A stretch of DNA of 64,000 bases from an uncultured Helicobacteraceae bacterium (GTDB lineage: Bacteria > Campylobacterota > Campylobacteria > Campylobacterales > Helicobacteraceae). Location of the stretch: positions 56,719-120,718 of the forward strand of contig CAJTQL010000005.1 in the NCBI GenBank assembly GCA_910578285.1, written 5' to 3'. The notes below the pieces were generated by a model that saw only the letters and a program-made list of their open reading frames with translations, made no database searches and had not been told where the DNA came from. A program made the translations under genes and the position numbers. Positions 1 to 8,456 of the stretch are shown here, in pieces; within the stretch, counting starts at the first letter, position 1, and each line of letters begins with the position of its first letter.

Positions 1-953
1 TGCTGCTTGTGCTGTATGAAATTTTCCCAATCGACAATCTCACTGCCCAAAAGCTCGCCATGTGCGACATCATCGACAAAGCAAACCACGCAAAGCCCTG
101 CCGCTTTGGCAAAAGCATGCGCGAGCTTGCCTGCCTCTTTTGCTCCAAAAATAGCGATTTTGCCTTTTGACGCGGGCGGCAAGCAATTGTGCAAAACGGC
201 TTGCGCATTACGACACACGCAAACATGCAGAGGCGCATAGGGAAAAGTGGGGGCAACAAATGGAGAATCGCGCAATTTCTGAAAAACGGCTGTAATGCGG
301 ATTATAGGCAGCCCATCGCGGATAGGGCGCATGCGCCAGCTACAATCGCGTTCAAGATAACTTTGGAGATTGTCCAGAAACGTTGCGGCGCTGTTGCCAA
401 GATATGTGGCTTCGCTCTGCTCCCAGCTGCCAAATTTCCCGCCATATCCAGAAAGTTGCTCAAAAACCCAAGCAGTTTTATAAAGATAATGATTACAGAA
501 TCCAAGCTGCAGGAGTTTTTTGGGTAGATAAGTGAAGCAACCCGTACCAAAGCCTCCGGCAATAGGCGAGCGCCAAACGAAACAACCACCAACTTTGAGC
601 GCGTTATGGATATTGCTAAAAAGCATCTTTTGGTCAAAAATCCAATGCCCAATATCCTTCACCGTAACAAGGTCAAAAGTATCATTGAAATGGTAATGTT
701 CTTGCAGGCTCAAGCCCAAATCAAATTGCAAGCAATCATGCCCCCCATCAAGGTCGATACAGACATATCTGCCAAAGCCATAATCATCATAGACACATTT
801 TGCCGAGATTCTTGCCCCTCCTCCGCACACATTCCCATTCCTGTCTTCTTTGAGGTCTTGCGAACCAAACTCGAGCACACTCATGCCCTTTTTGAGCCAA
901 CCGCTTGAGCGTAGAAAATCCAAAATTGCAAAATCACATTGGTAGAATCCCAT
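1..953 (-). CDS. SAM-dependent methyltransferase with C-terminal Rossmann-like unit (3' end outside window)
   Basis: An open frame runs from an ATG at 953 to the left edge without a stop (317 codons), so the C-terminus is missing. AGGAG lies 6 nt before the ATG. Residues 26-33 read VLEFGSQD, motif I of class I SAM methyltransferases. An acidic strand end (CIDLDGG) follows near 65, and NALKVGG near 117 matches the usual later motif. From about residue 261 a second nucleotide-binding-like unit begins (KIAIFGAKEAGKL), resembling the middle domain of the sulfotransferase fusion downstream. The substrate is not visible; a sugar or glycan is a guess from context. The gene is separated from the next by a palindrome-rich gap and may be its own transcription unit. 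Confidence 0.8.
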   Translation of the reverse strand, partial: MGFYQCDFAILDFLRSSGWLKKGMSVLEFGSQDLKEDRNGNVCGGGARISAKCVYDDYGFGRYVCIDLDGGHDCLQFDLGLSLQEHYHFNDTFDLVTVKDIGHWIFDQKMLFSNIHNALKVGGCFVWRSPIAGGFGTGCFTYLPKKLLQLGFCNHYLYKTAWVFEQLSGYGGKFGSWEQSEATYLGNSAATFLDNLQSYLERDCSWRMRPIRDGLPIIRITAVFQKLRDSPFVAPTFPYAPLHVCVCRNAQAVLHNCLPPASKGKIAIFGAKEAGKLAHAFAKAAGLCVVCFVDDVAHGELLGSEIVDWENFIQHKQ

Positions 954-1430
954 TTTTTACTCCTAGGCAAATTTTCTTGCTTGCAATAACGCTTAGAATC
1001 TGATAAAATCTCGCTATCCGTCATTGCGAGCCTGCAAAGCAGGCAAAGCAATCTAACATCACAGAATCCCTATGATTCTAGTTTTCTTTGATTGTCGATT
1101 GCCACGCTCGCGCTGCTCACCTCGCAATGACATTAGTATTGGAAGTGCGACTTTAGTCGCACTCATGATTTGATGTGTGCGCTCGATTTCGCACCTCCGA
1201 ATCCCAATGCAAGCAAGTAGCGCGAGCGCGGCAATCCACCGTATCGAGCAACCAAACACACTTGATTGCAACGCTTACGTTCGCAATGACGATTTGTCAT
1301 TCTAAACCTGCATTTGCAGGTGAAGAATCTCAAAATCCAAAAGTCTATGAGATGTTTCGCTTCGCTCAACACGACAAGAAATTCCAAATGTCATGTTGAG
1401 GCGATAGCTGAAACATCTCGTCTTTGCCCC
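954..1430. repeat. Intergenic gap with four palindromic elements
   Basis: No credible gene lies here. Four inverted repeats are visible: 11-bp perfect arms GTCATTGCGAG / CTCGCAATGAC at 1020-1030 and 1121-1131; a 9-bp-arm hairpin with a 2-nt loop at 1144-1163 (AGTGCGACT / AGTCGCACT); a 6-bp-arm hairpin at 1307-1320 (CCTGCA / TGCAGG); and 10-bp arms GAGATGTTTC / GAAACATCTC at 1349-1358 and 1410-1419. Phrases such as TCATTGCGAG...AAGCAATC and GTCATTCT...GAAGAATCTC resemble dispersed palindromic repeats of other bacterial genomes. That family assignment is from memory. Some hairpins could also end transcription of the fusion gene, which stops at 1431. Confidence 0.7.
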
Positions 1431-3353
1431 CTACACCGCAACATTATATGAATCATTCGCAAAAACAGAATCGATGATAGCTCTCTCCTCCTCGCTCGGA
1501 TTGCGTGGGCTGATTGTGAAGCTATCCACGCCCTTGTATGTGGCATTTGGAGGTGTGTAGCCCAAAGCCGTAAGGCGCTTTAGCATCGTCTCAAACAGCG
1601 CCTTTGGGTTGCGGCAGAAATCTTCATAGCTCACATAAATTTTGCGCGATTCAGGGACATTTTGCAAAACCTTGTCGCGATGCGCGAGTGCATTCTTGAG
1701 TGTTGCAGCAGCATAGGCGAGCGGCTCTTTGGTAAAGTCGAGATTCTTGGCGGCATAGATTTTAAAATAATAAAGTGTGGAAAAATGGTGATTATAGAGA
1801 TTGAGCAAGGCGAGTGTATGCGTGTAAATATCGCGCGAGAGGACGAGGTAGAGCGTATTGGTAAAAGCTTTCTCCAGAATTCCCACCTCAAATGACATAA
1901 CTTTATTACTTAGAGGCTTTTGCACCATGTCCATAATGCCACGATAGGTAGCTTGAATATAGTGTATGACATCAACAGAAACATGCACATTATCAAGCTG
2001 ATAAAGGCAATCTCCTACAATATTTATGACAGGAGAATAATCATATAAATCAAAAAGTTCTTTAGTTCCTCCAAAATCGCTCATATAGGGATTTTTGATA
2101 TTCATCTGAAAAGCTTGAGCTAGTATAAAAGCATTTTTGAAACCAATAATAGGAGTATTGTGAATATAGGGCTTGAGAAAGTTTGTGGGATAGCAAGAGA
2201 TTTCAAGCGAGGCAAGCCATTGCGTCATAAGCGTAGAACCAGAACGACCCAAAGAAGAAATAACTGCAATACTTGGAAATTTATCAGATTGTGTTTTATA
2301 AAAATCTACAAGCTGCAACTCAAGCCCCATACTATCATCATGTAAAGCATGTTGCAGTGAATGGTTAAACTTGAAAGCGTAATGTTCTTGACATTCAATA
2401 GAATTTGTAATATATTTATTAATGAAATTAGTAAAAGTTTTTTGTTCGAAAGTATCATCTCTTAGTTTACTTAATATCTCTTGATTGTTATAGTCGTAGA
2501 ATTGGGATTCATGCTCTGTCGTGTAGCCATAATGTGTGATATGTTTGATTTTATTGAGCGCAACGCCTTTTGCAACGAGCGTATCACGCACAGAGGTTGC
2601 GACAGAATCATCAACAATGCAAACAAGGATATAGTCGTATTGCGCTAGATTTTCAAGCGAACGAAGAGCGCGCGAATCGCGGATAAAGGGGCTGAAATTT
2701 GCATCATAGACATCAATACAAAAGCCCCCCGCCCAGCAATTCCGTGCGCTGAAGAACTCGAGCATACTCTTGCCCACCCATCCATAGCCATAGATAAGGA
2801 TTTTTGTGATGTGATTTTGCATTGTTTTCTCCAGAAGTTGTAGGATTTGTGTGACGTTGGATTCGAGTTGTTCTATCTTGCTTCCCATTAGGTGCAAATC
2901 AGGATTTATGGGTGATTCGTATTTGGAGCTAATGCCCGTGAAAGAGTGGATTGTCTGTGCACGTGCCTTTTGATAGAGACCTTTGACATCGCGATTTTCG
3001 CATGTTTTTAGGTCTGTGTCGATGAATATTTCATAAAAACTGCCCATTGGAAAGAGTGATTTGGCGAGCTCTCTATCCGCACGAAAAGGCGAAATCAGCG
3101 AGACGAGGACGATGAATCCATTGTTGTAGAAAAGTTTGGCAAGCTCGGCTGTACGCCGAATGTTTTCCTTACGCGAAGCATCATCAAAGCCTAAATCCTT
3201 GTTGATTGTTGCGCGCAGCTCATCGCCATCGAGCAAAATCACGCGCGCACCACGAGCACGCAAATGCTCGCAAACACGTTTTGCTGTTGTGCTCTTGCCT
3301 GCGCCGCTTAGCCCTGTGAGCCAGAGGACGGAGGGGCGCAAAGGCGCATTCAT
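1431..3353 (-). CDS. APS kinase - Rossmann domain - sulfotransferase fusion protein
   Basis: A 640-residue, three-part protein. Residues 1-175 form an adenylylsulfate kinase: P-loop GLSGAGKST (14-22), LDGDELR (41-47), RKENIRR (61-67), ISPFRADR (87-94) and KGLYQKARA (124-132) all match the family. Residues 184-275 are a Rossmann-like unit starting KILIYGYGWVGKS. Residues 361 to about 620 resemble a PAPS-dependent sulfotransferase, with SSLGRSGSTL (366-375) as the 5'-phosphosulfate loop, a later LVLSRD segment and YVSYEDF near the end. The protein could therefore make PAPS from APS and ATP and use it to sulfate an acceptor; this is inference. The start is taken at 3353, where ATGA overlaps the upstream stop and AAGG lies 7 nt before; an ATG at 3377 would add 8 residues. 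DNA for the first part of the sulfotransferase domain is noticeably AT-richer than the kinase part. Confidence 0.9.
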   Translation of the reverse strand: MNAPLRPSVLWLTGLSGAGKSTTAKRVCEHLRARGARVILLDGDELRATINKDLGFDDASRKENIRRTAELAKLFYNNGFIVLVSLISPFRADRELAKSLFPMGSFYEIFIDTDLKTCENRDVKGLYQKARAQTIHSFTGISSKYESPINPDLHLMGSKIEQLESNVTQILQLLEKTMQNHITKILIYGYGWVGKSMLEFFSARNCWAGGFCIDVYDANFSPFIRDSRALRSLENLAQYDYILVCIVDDSVATSVRDTLVAKGVALNKIKHITHYGYTTEHESQFYDYNNQEILSKLRDDTFEQKTFTNFINKYITNSIECQEHYAFKFNHSLQHALHDDSMGLELQLVDFYKTQSDKFPSIAVISSLGRSGSTLMTQWLASLEISCYPTNFLKPYIHNTPIIGFKNAFILAQAFQMNIKNPYMSDFGGTKELFDLYDYSPVINIVGDCLYQLDNVHVSVDVIHYIQATYRGIMDMVQKPLSNKVMSFEVGILEKAFTNTLYLVLSRDIYTHTLALLNLYNHHFSTLYYFKIYAAKNLDFTKEPLAYAAATLKNALAHRDKVLQNVPESRKIYVSYEDFCRNPKALFETMLKRLTALGYTPPNATYKGVDSFTISPRNPSEEERAIIDSVFANDSYNVAV

Positions 3354-4123
3354 CGCTTGACCTTCTGCACGCTCCAAGCACGGATTTTATAGGGAATCTC
3401 GACAATCTGCATATCCGCAATTTTGCTTTCAATCATCGCAAGAATCTGCTGCCAGCGCGCCTCGCCCGCTTGGGCTTGAATATCATTCACCGACTGCCAC
3501 GCACCCATATAGCGACTCTTGTCCATCATTTCGATGTAATCACATTCCATAAAGATACAATCTTGAAAATCTCCTGTGGAAATGAGCACCTCATTCCAAT
3601 TCTTTGTATTTTGGCTGCCGCTACTCACGCGACTAAGTTCGGGGACAATGCGCTTAATCTCATCCTCAATCTCGGCAAACACCGAATCAGAGACGAGATT
3701 GCGCGGATTCCAAATCGCCGTGAAATAGCCGCCGTCTTTGAGAATCCGCGCAAACTCAGGCAACGACTTGCTTGGGTCTGTCCAATGGAAGCTACTTGCC
3801 ATAATCACCCAATCGGCAAAACCACTCTGCACGCCCGTTTGCTCACCGCTGCCTTTTTGCCATTGTATCGATGTGTTTTGCGTATATTTGATACCTTCTT
3901 CGCGCATGTTGTCGTTGGGCTCAACAGCAAGAGTGCGCAAGCCGAAGTTTGCGAGCATTTTGGTGAGTTTACCCGTCCCGGCGCCAACATCAACAACCTG
4001 CAACGCGTTGCGTGGCTTTGCTGAATCGTTGATGCAAGCAATGAGCTTTTCGAGCAGAATCGCGCTATATGCAGGGCGATTGTGGTAATGCTTGGCAACG
4101 TTGCTAAAATCTCCTTGTTGCAT
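3350..4123 (-). CDS. Class I SAM-dependent methyltransferase
   Basis: A 257-residue cytoplasmic protein with motif I VVDVGAGTG at 43-51, an acidic residue after the second strand (AVEPNDNM), and ILKDGGYFTAIWNP as the later motif. The opening (FSNVAKHYHNRPAYS) and the FHWTD motif are typical of small-molecule methyltransferases of the BioC/Tmt1-like group, but the substrate cannot be told. AGGAGAGG overlaps the metE stop 9 bp upstream, and its own stop overlaps the start of the sulfotransferase fusion as ATGA, so metE, this gene and the fusion are probably one operon. Methionine synthesis next to a SAM consumer and a PAPS maker suggests a shared modification pathway. Confidence 0.93.
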   Translation of the reverse strand: MQQGDFSNVAKHYHNRPAYSAILLEKLIACINDSAKPRNALQVVDVGAGTGKLTKMLANFGLRTLAVEPNDNMREEGIKYTQNTSIQWQKGSGEQTGVQSGFADWVIMASSFHWTDPSKSLPEFARILKDGGYFTAIWNPRNLVSDSVFAEIEDEIKRIVPELSRVSSGSQNTKNWNEVLISTGDFQDCIFMECDYIEMMDKSRYMGAWQSVNDIQAQAGEARWQQILAMIESKIADMQIVEIPYKIRAWSVQKVKR

Positions 4124-4132
4124 CGTCCTCTC

Positions 4133-6352
4133 CTAGCGCAATGCCTGTACAGCATCGACCATATTTTTGAGGCTTGGGCGCACCTCGGCATCTTTGCGAG
4201 TCTTGAGTCCACAATCGGGATTAATCCAAAGCTGCTCTTTGGGCAAAACTTCCAAAAATGCTTGAATCTGCCGCTTGATATGATCTGTGGTGGGGATTTG
4301 TGGTGAGTGAATGTCATAAACGCCCGGACCCACCTCATGTTTGTATCCAACTTTTTGGAATGCCTTCAAAAGCTCGTTGCCACTGCGTGCGCATTCGATA
4401 CTAATCACATCAGCATCGAGCGATTGAATGCTATCCATGATGTCATTAAAATCACTATAACACATATGTGTATGAATCTGAGTTTCTGGTTTCGCAACAG
4501 CAGTCGCGATACGGAAGGCTTCGCCTGCCCATTGCTCATAATCAGCGATTTTCTCACGGCGCAAGGGATAGCCCTCTTTGAATGCTGCTTCATCGACTTG
4601 GATAATCTTCACGCCTGCATTTTGCAAATCATCAATTTCTTTGGCAATCTCATGCGCAATCTGCATGCACACGAGCTTGCGCGGAATATCATCGCGCACA
4701 AAGCTCCAGTTTAGAATCGTTACAGGACCTGTGAGCATGCCCTTCATTGGCTTTTTGGTGAGGCTTTGTGCAAAAGTAATCCATTCCACCGTCATTGCCT
4801 TTGCACGATTCACGTTGCCATAGATGATGGGCGGCTTGACACAACGACTGCCATAGCTTTGCACCCACGCATTTTGGCTAAACGCAAAACCCTCCATTTG
4901 TTCGCCAAAATATTCGACCATGTCATTGCGCTCGGGTTCGCCATGTACCAAAACATCGAGCCCCACCTCTTCTTGAAGCTTGACACAATCGCGGATATAG
5001 TCTTTGATTCCCTCATTATAGGCTTGTTCACTAATCACGCCCTTTTTAAAATCACGGCGGAGATTGCGCAACTCGGGATTTTGTGGGAACGAACCGATTG
5101 TTGTTGTGGGCAATGACGGAAGATTGAGCAGCTTATGTTGAATCGCAATACGTTCGGCATAGGGCTTGGAACGTTTATTGGCGACATTTGGCAGGCTAAA
5201 ACTCTGTGCAGCACTGCTTCGTTCAGCACTAATGCGCTCATTCTCTGTCCACGCAGTGGCATTATTTGGCGAGCCTTTGAAGGCAGATTCGAGCAAGAGA
5301 ATCTCATCAATCTTTTCAATCGCAAACGCAATATGGGAATGCAGCTTTGCGGGCAGTTTGTTCTCGTTTGCCTTTGTATAGGGGACATGCAATAGCGAGC
5401 AAGATGAGCTAATGCCAATCTGTTCGCTTGGAAGCTGCTCCTGAAGCCGCTTGGCAATCTCGAGCCGTTTAGAAAGAGGCGTTATCCAAATATTGCGCCC
5501 ATCGACAAGCCCAACAAAGATTTTCTTCTTGCTTCCCTTGAAATGCTCAAGCCCTTTCGTGCTACCATAGACTAAATCAACAATCACACCATCAATCGAT
5601 GTCTTAGCAAGAATTTCAAGTGCCTCACTGCATTCTTCAAAATAACTACTGATAAAGAGCGTGAATCCTAGTGCCTTGACTTCATTATAGAAAGGCTCAA
5701 TGAGATGATAAAAACGCGAATCTTGCCCACGCACAAAAATGGGCTCATCACATTGAATCACAATGTCTTTTGCGTTAGGTTCAAGCGTTGCAATGTCTTT
5801 AAGTAGCGCAATATAAGCTTTTTTAATCGCATGATAATGTTCCTCAAACGAACTCGAATCGATAAATTTGCTTAACATGAGATAGGTAAAAATCCCAATA
5901 AGTGAGATTTTGGGCTTGTAGCCAAGCTGTTTTGCTTCATTGTATTGCTCTTTGATTTGACTCGCATGGACTTGATGTATGATTCCAAGCTCGAGCTCGG
6001 GAACAACATAGTGATAGTTGGTGTTGAACCATTTCGTCATTTCTTGTGCTGCCACACCCTTTGCACCACGTGCCATCGCAAAAGTGAGCTCTAGTCCTGA
6101 AAGTTCGAGTGCGCGAAAACGTTTTGGAATCGCTCCGAGTGCAACACTCATATCTAACATATTGTCATAAAAGCTAAAATCATTCACACAAACATATTCA
6201 AGATTTTTTTGATGATTCCAATGTGTTGCGCGCAGGTCTTTTGCCACAGCTAGCAAATCTTGCACCGAAGTTTTGCCTCCCCAATAGCTCTCAAGCGCCC
6301 TTTTGAGCTCTCTTTGTGCGCCAATGCGTGGAAAGCCAACAATAATTGCCAT
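4133..6352 (-). CDS. metE: Cobalamin-independent methionine synthase
   Basis: A 739-residue protein of normal MetE length. It transfers the methyl group of 5-methyltetrahydropteroyl-triglutamate to homocysteine. It begins GFPRIGAQRELK, the folate-side motif, and carries the zinc and homocysteine ligands near the C-terminus: HMC in IHTHMCYSDF, the Glu in ISIECARS and the Cys in NPDCGLKTR. AAGGAGAAGG precedes the ATG, and an extended -10 box lies about 35 bp upstream. No riboswitch is visible in the short leader. It heads the run metE - methyltransferase - sulfation fusion, all minus strand. Confidence 0.98.
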   Translation of the reverse strand: MAIIVGFPRIGAQRELKRALESYWGGKTSVQDLLAVAKDLRATHWNHQKNLEYVCVNDFSFYDNMLDMSVALGAIPKRFRALELSGLELTFAMARGAKGVAAQEMTKWFNTNYHYVVPELELGIIHQVHASQIKEQYNEAKQLGYKPKISLIGIFTYLMLSKFIDSSSFEEHYHAIKKAYIALLKDIATLEPNAKDIVIQCDEPIFVRGQDSRFYHLIEPFYNEVKALGFTLFISSYFEECSEALEILAKTSIDGVIVDLVYGSTKGLEHFKGSKKKIFVGLVDGRNIWITPLSKRLEIAKRLQEQLPSEQIGISSSCSLLHVPYTKANENKLPAKLHSHIAFAIEKIDEILLLESAFKGSPNNATAWTENERISAERSSAAQSFSLPNVANKRSKPYAERIAIQHKLLNLPSLPTTTIGSFPQNPELRNLRRDFKKGVISEQAYNEGIKDYIRDCVKLQEEVGLDVLVHGEPERNDMVEYFGEQMEGFAFSQNAWVQSYGSRCVKPPIIYGNVNRAKAMTVEWITFAQSLTKKPMKGMLTGPVTILNWSFVRDDIPRKLVCMQIAHEIAKEIDDLQNAGVKIIQVDEAAFKEGYPLRREKIADYEQWAGEAFRIATAVAKPETQIHTHMCYSDFNDIMDSIQSLDADVISIECARSGNELLKAFQKVGYKHEVGPGVYDIHSPQIPTTDHIKRQIQAFLEVLPKEQLWINPDCGLKTRKDAEVRPSLKNMVDAVQALR

Positions 6353-6385
6353 ATCCTTCTCCTTTTAAACAATGATAAATCTTGC

Positions 6386-6391
6386 ATTGTA
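6386..6391 (-). promoter_or_regulatory. metE -10 box
   Basis: Read on the minus strand the sequence is TGCTACAAT, an extended -10 of the Helicobacter housekeeping type, in the 86-bp gap between metE and rdgB. Transcription would start about 27 nt before the metE ATG. No clear -35 is needed for this class. Confidence 0.65.
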
Positions 6392-6438
6392 GCACATAAA
6401 AGATTAAAGTTTTATAAATCAAAGTGTTATGATAAAGA

Positions 6439-7065
6439 TTAATATTGAAAATCTATTTTTTGCAGAAGCTCGCGAACGTTTTGCAACGCCCTAAAGCGAT
6501 GAGATAGGGTATTTTTCTCGTTTGGTTGCATTTGCGCAAAGGTGCGCTCAAATCCAAAGGGGATAAATAAACAATCATATCCAAAGCCATTGCTACCGCA
6601 CATTTCGATACTCACCTCTCCTTCGACAATACCAGAAGTTGTGGCACAACGCATTGTATGAGAATCTTTTGCAAAACCACAGAGCGCAATTGCACATTCA
6701 AAATAGGCACTCGAGCGCGAGATTCCGAGCTTTTGGAGCTCGGCAACAAGCTTTGCGTTGTTTGCGTTGTCGATGTCAGCATTTGCCCCAGCATAGCGCG
6801 CACTCCGCACGCCCGGAGCACCACCGAGCGCACGCACACAAAGCCCGCTATCATCAGCAAGCACAAGACATGATGACGCAAGGGCTTGAGGCAGAGCAAC
6901 AAAAATACCCTGTGCCTTTTTTTGTGCGTTTGCCACGAATGTATCGCCATCTTCGAGGATTTCGATGGGGGCGAGAAATTTAGTATAAGGCAGCACCTCG
7001 TGTTCGGGCAGCAAAGCGGCAATCTCGGCGATTTTGTGCGCATTACTTGAGGCAACGAGAATCAT
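6439..7065 (-). CDS. rdgB: XTP/dITP diphosphatase (HAM1/RdgB family)
   Basis: A 208-residue protein, standard length. It hydrolyses non-canonical purine triphosphates such as XTP and dITP to monophosphates and keeps them out of DNA. Visible motifs are the N-terminal ASSNAHKIAEI substrate loop, DDSGLCV with the metal-binding Asp pair, GAPGVRSARYAG, and GFGYDCLFIP near the C-terminus. It lies 3 bp after the oorC stop on the same strand, so it is probably the last gene of the mdh/oor transcript. The location is cytoplasmic. Confidence 0.96.
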   Translation of the reverse strand: MILVASSNAHKIAEIAALLPEHEVLPYTKFLAPIEILEDGDTFVANAQKKAQGIFVALPQALASSCLVLADDSGLCVRALGGAPGVRSARYAGANADIDNANNAKLVAELQKLGISRSSAYFECAIALCGFAKDSHTMRCATTSGIVEGEVSIEMCGSNGFGYDCLFIPFGFERTFAQMQPNEKNTLSHRFRALQNVRELLQKIDFQY

Positions 7066-7068
7066 CGG

Positions 7069-7629
7069 CTAGCAACCCTTGCGTAAAGCCTCGTTTGCAT
7101 ATTTTTCACCAAGCTCAAATGCACGTTTATTGACATCAGCGACTTTAGCAGGGACTTTTTGAATCATCGTATTGAATACAACATCGCGGTCAACACACTG
7201 CGTGAGCGTTACGGTAATGGCAAGCGCAACGACTGATTGGGTCACAACATTGCCAACCTCTTCTTTAGCAATGGTGATAATCGGAATGCTATAAATCCGA
7301 TAATGTTGTGTATCGTCCCTCGTGGGGCGCACGAGGTTGGGTTCGACAACCACGATTCCGCCTTGCTTAATCCCGCCCTTGAACTGCTGATAGCTAACAT
7401 CTGCTGTCGAGAGCATAAAATCAATCTCTCCTTCTGCGGCATAGGGGTAGAGAATCTCTTTCTCATCGAGCAAGATGTCGACTTTTGTGGGTCCACCACG
7501 AACTTGCGATGTATAGGTTGAAGCCTTGATGCCATAGCCCTTATTGCGAATATTTGCTTCAGCAAGAATCTCTCCTGCGAGCAAAACTCCTTGTCCTCCA
7601 ACACCTGTAAAACGAAGTTGTACTCTCAT
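7069..7629 (-). CDS. oorC: 2-oxoglutarate:acceptor oxidoreductase, gamma subunit
   Basis: A 186-residue gamma subunit. The N-terminus RFTGVGGQGVLLAGEIL is the signature of this subunit in the 2-oxoacid:ferredoxin oxidoreductase superfamily. It forms a complex with OorA, OorB and OorD that oxidatively decarboxylates 2-oxoglutarate to succinyl-CoA, replacing the 2-oxoglutarate dehydrogenase that Helicobacter lacks. Its start overlaps the oorB stop by 4 bp (ATGA), which implies coupled translation. The gene order oorDABC is that of H. pylori. Confidence 0.97.
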   Translation of the reverse strand: MRVQLRFTGVGGQGVLLAGEILAEANIRNKGYGIKASTYTSQVRGGPTKVDILLDEKEILYPYAAEGEIDFMLSTADVSYQQFKGGIKQGGIVVVEPNLVRPTRDDTQHYRIYSIPIITIAKEEVGNVVTQSVVALAITVTLTQCVDRDVVFNTMIQKVPAKVADVNKRAFELGEKYANEALRKGC

Positions 7630-8456
7630 GCGCGTTTTCCTTGTTGATATTTAGCAATCACTTGTGCATACGCCTTGCAGTATTCTTGCTGTGTGGTATC
7701 ATGCTTTAAGATTCCTGTTGGAAATTTGCCTTTCTTTTCTTCCTCGCTAAGCGCATCGTATTTGCTCTTAGGTACAATACGGCTTTCAAGCCATTTGAGC
7801 GTTTCGACAGCCTCGCCCATTTTGTTTTTGCGTCCGAGATTGATATGGCAATTGCTGAAAACATCAAAAAAGCTAAAGCCCTCATGCGAAAACCCCTCAA
7901 TCAATGTTTTTTCAAGCTTTTTGGGGTCGAGCACACTCTCGCGCGCAATGAATGTCGCGCCCGCTGCTTCAGTAATGCGGCATGTGTCAAACTCGGGGTC
8001 AATATTGCCATGCTGCGCTGTAACTGTCCACATTCCTTTTGGTGTTGTGGGCGATGTCTGCGAATTTGTAAGCCCATAGATGAAGTTATTGACTAAAATA
8101 TAATTCAAATCGATGTTGCGGCGGCATGCATGGATTGTATGATTGCCTCCAATTGCGAATCCATCGCCATCGCCACCAACAACAATGACCTTTTTGTCAG
8201 GATTAGCAAGCTTGATTCCAGTCGCATACGCAAGCGCTCGCCCATGTGTGGTGTGCACGGTATTGCAATTGATATAAGACGAGAACCGCCCGCTACAACC
8301 AATCCCACTCACGACACAGACATCATGCTCCATATCCCAGCCCATTGCCTCAATCGCGCGAATAACACTTTTGAGAATCACGCCATCGCCACAACCCCAA
8401 CACCAAAGAGTGGGGATTTTGTCAACCCGAAGGTATTTGTCATAATCAAATGCCAT
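7626..8456 (-). CDS. oorB: 2-oxoglutarate:acceptor oxidoreductase, beta (TPP-binding) subunit
   Basis: A 276-residue subunit that binds thiamine diphosphate. WCWGCGDG near the N-terminus, GDGDGFAIGGNH (the Mg/TPP motif) and NNFIYGLTNSQTSPTTP are all characteristic of the beta subunit of 2-oxoacid:acceptor oxidoreductases. It starts just before the oorA stop codon region and overlaps oorC downstream, so the genes are translationally linked. Electrons would leave through the small OorD ferredoxin subunit. Confidence 0.97.
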   Translation of the reverse strand: MAFDYDKYLRVDKIPTLWCWGCGDGVILKSVIRAIEAMGWDMEHDVCVVSGIGCSGRFSSYINCNTVHTTHGRALAYATGIKLANPDKKVIVVGGDGDGFAIGGNHTIHACRRNIDLNYILVNNFIYGLTNSQTSPTTPKGMWTVTAQHGNIDPEFDTCRITEAAGATFIARESVLDPKKLEKTLIEGFSHEGFSFFDVFSNCHINLGRKNKMGEAVETLKWLESRIVPKSKYDALSEEEKKGKFPTGILKHDTTQQEYCKAYAQVIAKYQQGKRA

